From positions 1-18,783 of the forward strand of contig JBDSLU010000180.1 of assembly GCA_039916225.1 (NCBI GenBank): DNA of 18,783 nt. Direction: 5' to 3'. The DNA is from JBDSLU01 sp039916225. Lineage in GTDB: Bacteria; Acidobacteriota; Vicinamibacteria; Vicinamibacterales; Vicinamibacteraceae. Made by a program: the position numbers and the translations under genes. Positions 15,747 to 18,783 of the stretch are shown piece after piece. Numbering within the stretch: the stretch's first letter is position 1; each line of letters begins with the position of its first letter. The notes beneath the pieces were generated by a model that worked only from the letters and a program-made list of their open reading frames with translations, ran no database searches and had not been told where the DNA came from.

Positions 15747-17002
15747 GGTTCTCCGGTCGTGTCGAGCGGCCTCTCCTGCCGAACCTGGGCGAGGGCGTAG
15801 TGGATGGTCTCGAGCACCAGGCCCCATTTGTGGACGCGGCTCGCGTCGTCGCAGTAGCAGCCGGCCACCGATGTCGGGCGCTGCCAGCCGATGATCGCGC
15901 CGAGCGGCTGGCCGGCGAGCGGCGCGTCGCCATCGACGAGCTCGATCAGCGCGTCGCCCATGCCCTGGTAGTTGCACATCTTCGTGTAGCCGGTGTCACC
16001 CGCGGCCGGCACGCAGCGCTGCCCGTCGATCGGATACCCGTCGCGGCGCGGCCCGAGCCGGACGTGATACTCGAAGCGCAGCGGGTAGCCCATGTTCGAG
16101 CAGGTCGTGCCCTCGTAGCGGAACAGCGCGTCGGTCGATCCGTCGTCGCGCGGCGTCAGCGTGAGGCGTTCGGCCGCCCAGCGACGCAGCGCCCGCGCGT
16201 TCACCGTGTAGGCCGCCGCGGCGTCGAGCACCGGCTCGTCGGCGCGGCTCGGTTCGTCGAAGGCCCGCGCCGTCGAGCGCAGCGCGCCGCGGCGGTACGG
16301 CGCTCGCCGGTACTGGCACGGCGTGAAGGCACAGCGCTCGCACGGCACCAGGTCCCGCAGGTGCGTCAGGCGCTCGACATGGCGGGTCAGGCCGAAGACG
16401 GCGATGAGCGACTTCTTGGGCCGCAGCGCGCCCGACTCGAGCACTTCGAGGACGCCGGGCAGCGGCGACTCGGCCGTGAGGAGACCGTGCAGGGCGGCCT
16501 GCTCGGCGATGTCCCATTCCGGGTAGCCAGGACTGTCGTGCGGCAGCACCGCCAGGCCCAGCGCGTCGGCCCAGCCGCACAATCGCGCGCCGGCCTGCGT
16601 CACCAGGTGCTCGACGACCGCCGATCCGTAGACTTCGAGGAAGAAGTACTCGTCCGGCTTCTCGTCCAGCCAGCGCCGCGCCGCCTCGGCCTCCAACTCC
16701 GGACCGGCGCCGACCGCGACCAGCACGGCGCCGTGCGCGCCGGCGTCGACCAGCGACTGACGCAGACGCGCGCTGGCGAAGCGTCGACCGTCGAGGCGCA
16801 CGCCATCGGCGTCGAGGGCCAGCGTCGCCGCCTCGCGGGCGAAGATCCAGGGGCGGCCGTGCTCGGCGTACCACGCCTCCGCCTCGGCCGCGAGCACCGC
16901 CGCCCGGCCCTCGAGCCGGTGTCCGCGCGGATAACCGAGCAGCCGCGCGTACTCGGCCGGATCGACCTGCACCGCCGGCCGAACGTCCGCGAGCGCCATC
17001 AC
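15743..17002 (-). CDS. MetH reactivation-domain-like protein with Cys-rich C-terminal half
   Basis: 419 residues from GTG 17002, which has GGAGG seven bases upstream and overlaps the previous stop as GTGA; ATG 16999 is an alternative. Residues ~75-205 resemble the SAM-binding activation domain of cobalamin-dependent methionine synthase: a helix rich in Ala/Glu, WLDEKPDEYFFLEVYGSAVV (111-130), the loop HDSPGYPEWD (155-164, corresponding to the APGYPACPD region), and LESGALRPKKSLIAVFG (188-204, like the SMMPRKSVSG end). The second half is not MetH-like: CERCAFTPC (Cys221, 224, 229) is followed by Cys301, 330, 343, 382 and 384, which suggests a metal or Fe-S site. The N-terminal segment (LLGYPRG, WYAEHGRPW) resembles part of stand-alone homologues. 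Probable role: reactivation or assembly of the corrinoid partner of the methyltransferase that follows. The exact chemistry is inferred. Confidence 0.72.
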   Translation of the reverse strand: MMALADVRPAVQVDPAEYARLLGYPRGHRLEGRAAVLAAEAEAWYAEHGRPWIFAREAATLALDADGVRLDGRRFASARLRQSLVDAGAHGAVLVAVGAGPELEAEAARRWLDEKPDEYFFLEVYGSAVVEHLVTQAGARLCGWADALGLAVLPHDSPGYPEWDIAEQAALHGLLTAESPLPGVLEVLESGALRPKKSLIAVFGLTRHVERLTHLRDLVPCERCAFTPCQYRRAPYRRGALRSTARAFDEPSRADEPVLDAAAAYTVNARALRRWAAERLTLTPRDDGSTDALFRYEGTTCSNMGYPLRFEYHVRLGPRRDGYPIDGQRCVPAAGDTGYTKMCNYQGMGDALIELVDGDAPLAGQPLGAIIGWQRPTSVAGCYCDDASRVHKWGLVLETIHYALAQVRQERPLDTTGEP

Positions 17003-18711
17003 CGCATCGCCTCCGCCTCGGCGACGTTGGAGTTACTGCCAGTTGCTCGGAGCGTGCTCGGAGCTTGCTCCGAGCAACTTGCAGAAACTGCGATCATTGG
17101 CGTGAACTGGCAGCCGTCGACGAAGAAGTCGAAGAAGCCGGGATGCGTTTCGAGCCGGCAGTGCTCGACGCGTCGGACGGTGTCCTCGAGCTCGGCGCGC
17201 TTGGCCCTGGACAGCAGGGCCAGCGTCGCGCCTTCGATCGCGGCGTTGCCGACCTGGACGATGCGATCGGCGGCGATGGCCGGCACCAGGCCGATGCGCT
17301 GCGCCGATTCGAGCCGCAGATGCCGGCCGAAGCCGCCGGCCAGGTAGAAAACGCCGATGGCGTCGATGTCGACGCCGAACGTGTCGAGCACGACTCTGAG
17401 GCCGGCGACGTTGGCGCCCTTCGCCTGGGCCAGCTCGTTGACGTCGCTCTCGAGCAGGCCGACCCCGGTCGCCTCGTCGAGGACGATCGTCGACTCGCCG
17501 TCCTCGAAGCGGCCCATCGTGTTCATCCGGCCGGTGCGCAGCAGCTCGCTGAGGGTGTCGACGAGCCCCGACCCGCACAGCCCTTCGGACGGACCGTCGC
17601 CGATCACGCCGAGCGCGAACGAGCCGTCGTCGCGCGCCTCGACGGTCGCGACGGCGCCGTCGAGCGCCGGCATACCGCAGGAGATGGCGCCGCCTTCGAA
17701 GGCCGGCCCGGCCGGACACGACGCCGCCAGGATGCGCCCGCGATGGCCGAGCAGCAGCTCGGTGTTGGTGCCGATGTCCATCACCACCGTCAGGCGATCG
17801 GCCCGCGCCAGATCGACCGCGAGCAGGCACGCCGCGGCATCCGCCCCGACATGGCCGCTGATCACCGGCAGGCCGTAGACGCGCGCTTTCGGGTGGATCG
17901 GCAGCAGGAGCCGCCGGCCGCTCGCCACCAGCGCGGTGGTGTCGCGCTTGCCCTCGGCGACCTCCAGCTCGGTGATCGACTGATACGGGCTCTGGCCGAT
18001 CGAGTGCACGTTCTGCCGGAAGAACAGGTCGCGCATCGTGGCGTTGCCGACCACGATCAGTTCGTAGATCGTCAGCGGATCGACCGGGAATTCTTCGATG
18101 GCGTGGCTGATGTAACCGGCCAGCGTGCGCATCAGCAGGAAGCCGCCGTGCTCGGTGTCGTACTGGATCCGCGCCATCACGTCCGAGCCGCCGAAGCGCT
18201 GCGGGTTCTCGAACGAGGCATCGGCGACGAGCGCGCCAGTCTCGAGATCGTAAAGGCGCAGGACGACGGTGGTCGTTCCCAGATCCATCGCCAGGCCGTG
18301 GATCGGACCGGTCGAACGAGCCACTTCCTCGCCGTCGATCAGGATGCGCTCGCCGTCGCGGGTCACCGCCGGATCGAGGGCGAGACCGACGTGGCGGGCC
18401 GCGATGTCGGCGCAGCCGGCCAGGACGCGAAGCTGGCCGCGCCGCATCGTGTGGCAGCGGACGTGCGCGTCGTCAGCGACGATGGACGTGCGACACGACA
18501 GCCGGAAGTTACCGCGCAGATGCTGGTCTTCCGGCGTCGGCGCCGACAGCGCGTCCAGACCGGCCGTGATTTCGACCAGGCATTCCTTGCACTTGCCCTG
18601 CTTCTTGCAAGACGTCGGCACACGGACGCCGAGCCGCTCGGCCTGCTCGAAGAGCGAGAGCCCGGGCAGCGCCGGTGTCGTCCGGCCGTTCAGGGTAAGG
18701 GTGGCGGGCAC
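16999..18711 (-). CDS. RACo/RamA-like ASKHA-domain corrinoid activation protein with [2Fe-2S] ferredoxin domain
   Basis: ATP-dependent reductive activator of corrinoid enzymes: the family restores oxidised Co(II) to Co(I) using ATP and a low-potential Fe-S cluster. 570 residues from GTG 18711 (weak ribosome site; no other start fits the ferredoxin domain). The N-terminal [2Fe-2S] domain has Cys35, Cys41, Cys44 and Cys73 in C-x5-C-x2-C-x28-C spacing. The actin-like ATPase part shows phosphate-binding LAMDLGTTTVVLRLYD (140-155), a second MDIGTNTELLL, the SGHVGAD motif, GLCGSGLVD and a late FYLAGGFGRHL. The last ~30 residues after DGCQFTPM are not family-like and are encoded by a large inverted repeat (17031-17089). 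First gene visible in the operon; the gene upstream is outside the window. The domain assignment is firm; that its client belongs to the methionine synthase set is inferred from the operon. Confidence 0.9.
   Translation of the reverse strand: MPATLTLNGRTTPALPGLSLFEQAERLGVRVPTSCKKQGKCKECLVEITAGLDALSAPTPEDQHLRGNFRLSCRTSIVADDAHVRCHTMRRGQLRVLAGCADIAARHVGLALDPAVTRDGERILIDGEEVARSTGPIHGLAMDLGTTTVVLRLYDLETGALVADASFENPQRFGGSDVMARIQYDTEHGGFLLMRTLAGYISHAIEEFPVDPLTIYELIVVGNATMRDLFFRQNVHSIGQSPYQSITELEVAEGKRDTTALVASGRRLLLPIHPKARVYGLPVISGHVGADAAACLLAVDLARADRLTVVMDIGTNTELLLGHRGRILAASCPAGPAFEGGAISCGMPALDGAVATVEARDDGSFALGVIGDGPSEGLCGSGLVDTLSELLRTGRMNTMGRFEDGESTIVLDEATGVGLLESDVNELAQAKGANVAGLRVVLDTFGVDIDAIGVFYLAGGFGRHLRLESAQRIGLVPAIAADRIVQVGNAAIEGATLALLSRAKRAELEDTVRRVEHCRLETHPGFFDFFVDGCQFTPMIAVSASCSEQAPSTLRATGSNSNVAEAEAMR
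17031..17089. repeat. REP-like imperfect inverted repeat with three 11-bp-spaced GCTCSGAGC units
   Basis: Arms 17031-17053 and 17067-17089 are 23 bp long and match at 21 positions; the inner 13 bp (AGTTGCTCGGAGC / GCTCCGAGCAACT) are perfect, with a 13-nt loop. Inside are three near-palindromic units, GCTCGGAGC at 17045, GCTCGGAGC at 17056 and GCTCCGAGC at 17067, exactly 11 bp apart. It lies in frame in the 3' end of the RACo-like gene and encodes its odd Ser/Ala tail, so it may be an inserted dispersed repeat. Confidence 0.6.
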
Positions 18712-18757
18712 GCTGTCTCGAACCGTTCTTATGAAAGAGCCGCCCGCGTGCGGACGC

Positions 18758-18778
18758 CGCGGCGCGCCCAGCGCCGCG
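18758..18778. promoter_or_regulatory. GC-rich hairpin upstream of the RACo-like gene
   Basis: A perfect 8-bp inverted repeat (CGCGGCGC / GCGCCGCG) with a 5-nt GCCCA loop, 47-67 nt before the GTG start at 18711. It could sit in the 5' leader or end the gene that precedes it outside the window. There is no T-run on either strand, and no cobalamin-riboswitch sequence is visible in the 72 nt available. Confidence 0.3.
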
Positions 18779-18783
18779 AATAG

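Noticed and set aside
17065..18783. Long + strand open frame (572 codons) opposite the RACo-like gene
   Set aside because: Antisense shadow of a gene with clear family motifs; composition is Arg/Asp/Gln-rich and repetitive.

Overview
The window is high-GC bacterial DNA, most likely from Acidobacteriota (possibly a Vicinamibacteria-type lineage). That placement is an inference from the Oar-like TonB-dependent receptor at the left edge, the base composition and the gene mix; no rRNA or other taxonomic marker is present.

Layout, left to right. (1) 1-2496, + strand: the 3' part of a large Oar-like outer-membrane receptor, followed by a hairpin. (2) about 2765-4539, + strand: two damaged genes, a secreted-type protein with an HEIxE motif that has lost one base and an FAD monooxygenase with one extra base and no usable start codon. 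(3) 4566-5960, - strand: an intact conserved protein of unknown function. (4) 5961-6498: a gap with an 18-bp perfect palindrome. (5) 6499-10816, - strand: a tight two-gene operon, a tandem-duplicated AcvB/VirJ-type hydrolase followed 31 nt later by mprF. (6) 10998-11778, + strand: a second FAD monooxygenase reduced by two internal deletions. (7) 11937-13146, + strand: a P1-family (DmpA-like) peptidase with a frameshift just before its catalytic serine. (8) 13257-14391, + strand: a small RNase H-fold-like protein and an SRPBCC/AHSA1 protein whose 3' end reads through an antisense IS91-type transposase relic. (9) 14471-18711, - strand: a tightly packed four-gene operon of RACo-like corrinoid activator, Cys-rich MetH-activation-like protein, homocysteine S-methyltransferase and a small unknown protein.

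Two systems stand out. The MprF/AcvB pair joins an aminoacyl-phosphatidylglycerol synthase/flippase with a periplasmic hydrolase type reported to hydrolyse lysyl-PG in Agrobacterium; here the hydrolase carries two complete-looking catalytic domains in one chain. The four-gene operon looks like a dismembered B12-dependent methionine synthase carrying two different corrinoid-reactivation modules, with the cobalamin-binding and folate domains not in view.

Every broken gene is on the + strand, while the - strand genes are intact. Some lesions (multi-residue deletions, the IS91 relic) look like true decay. The single-base ones could also be assembly errors, and the sequence alone does not separate the two.
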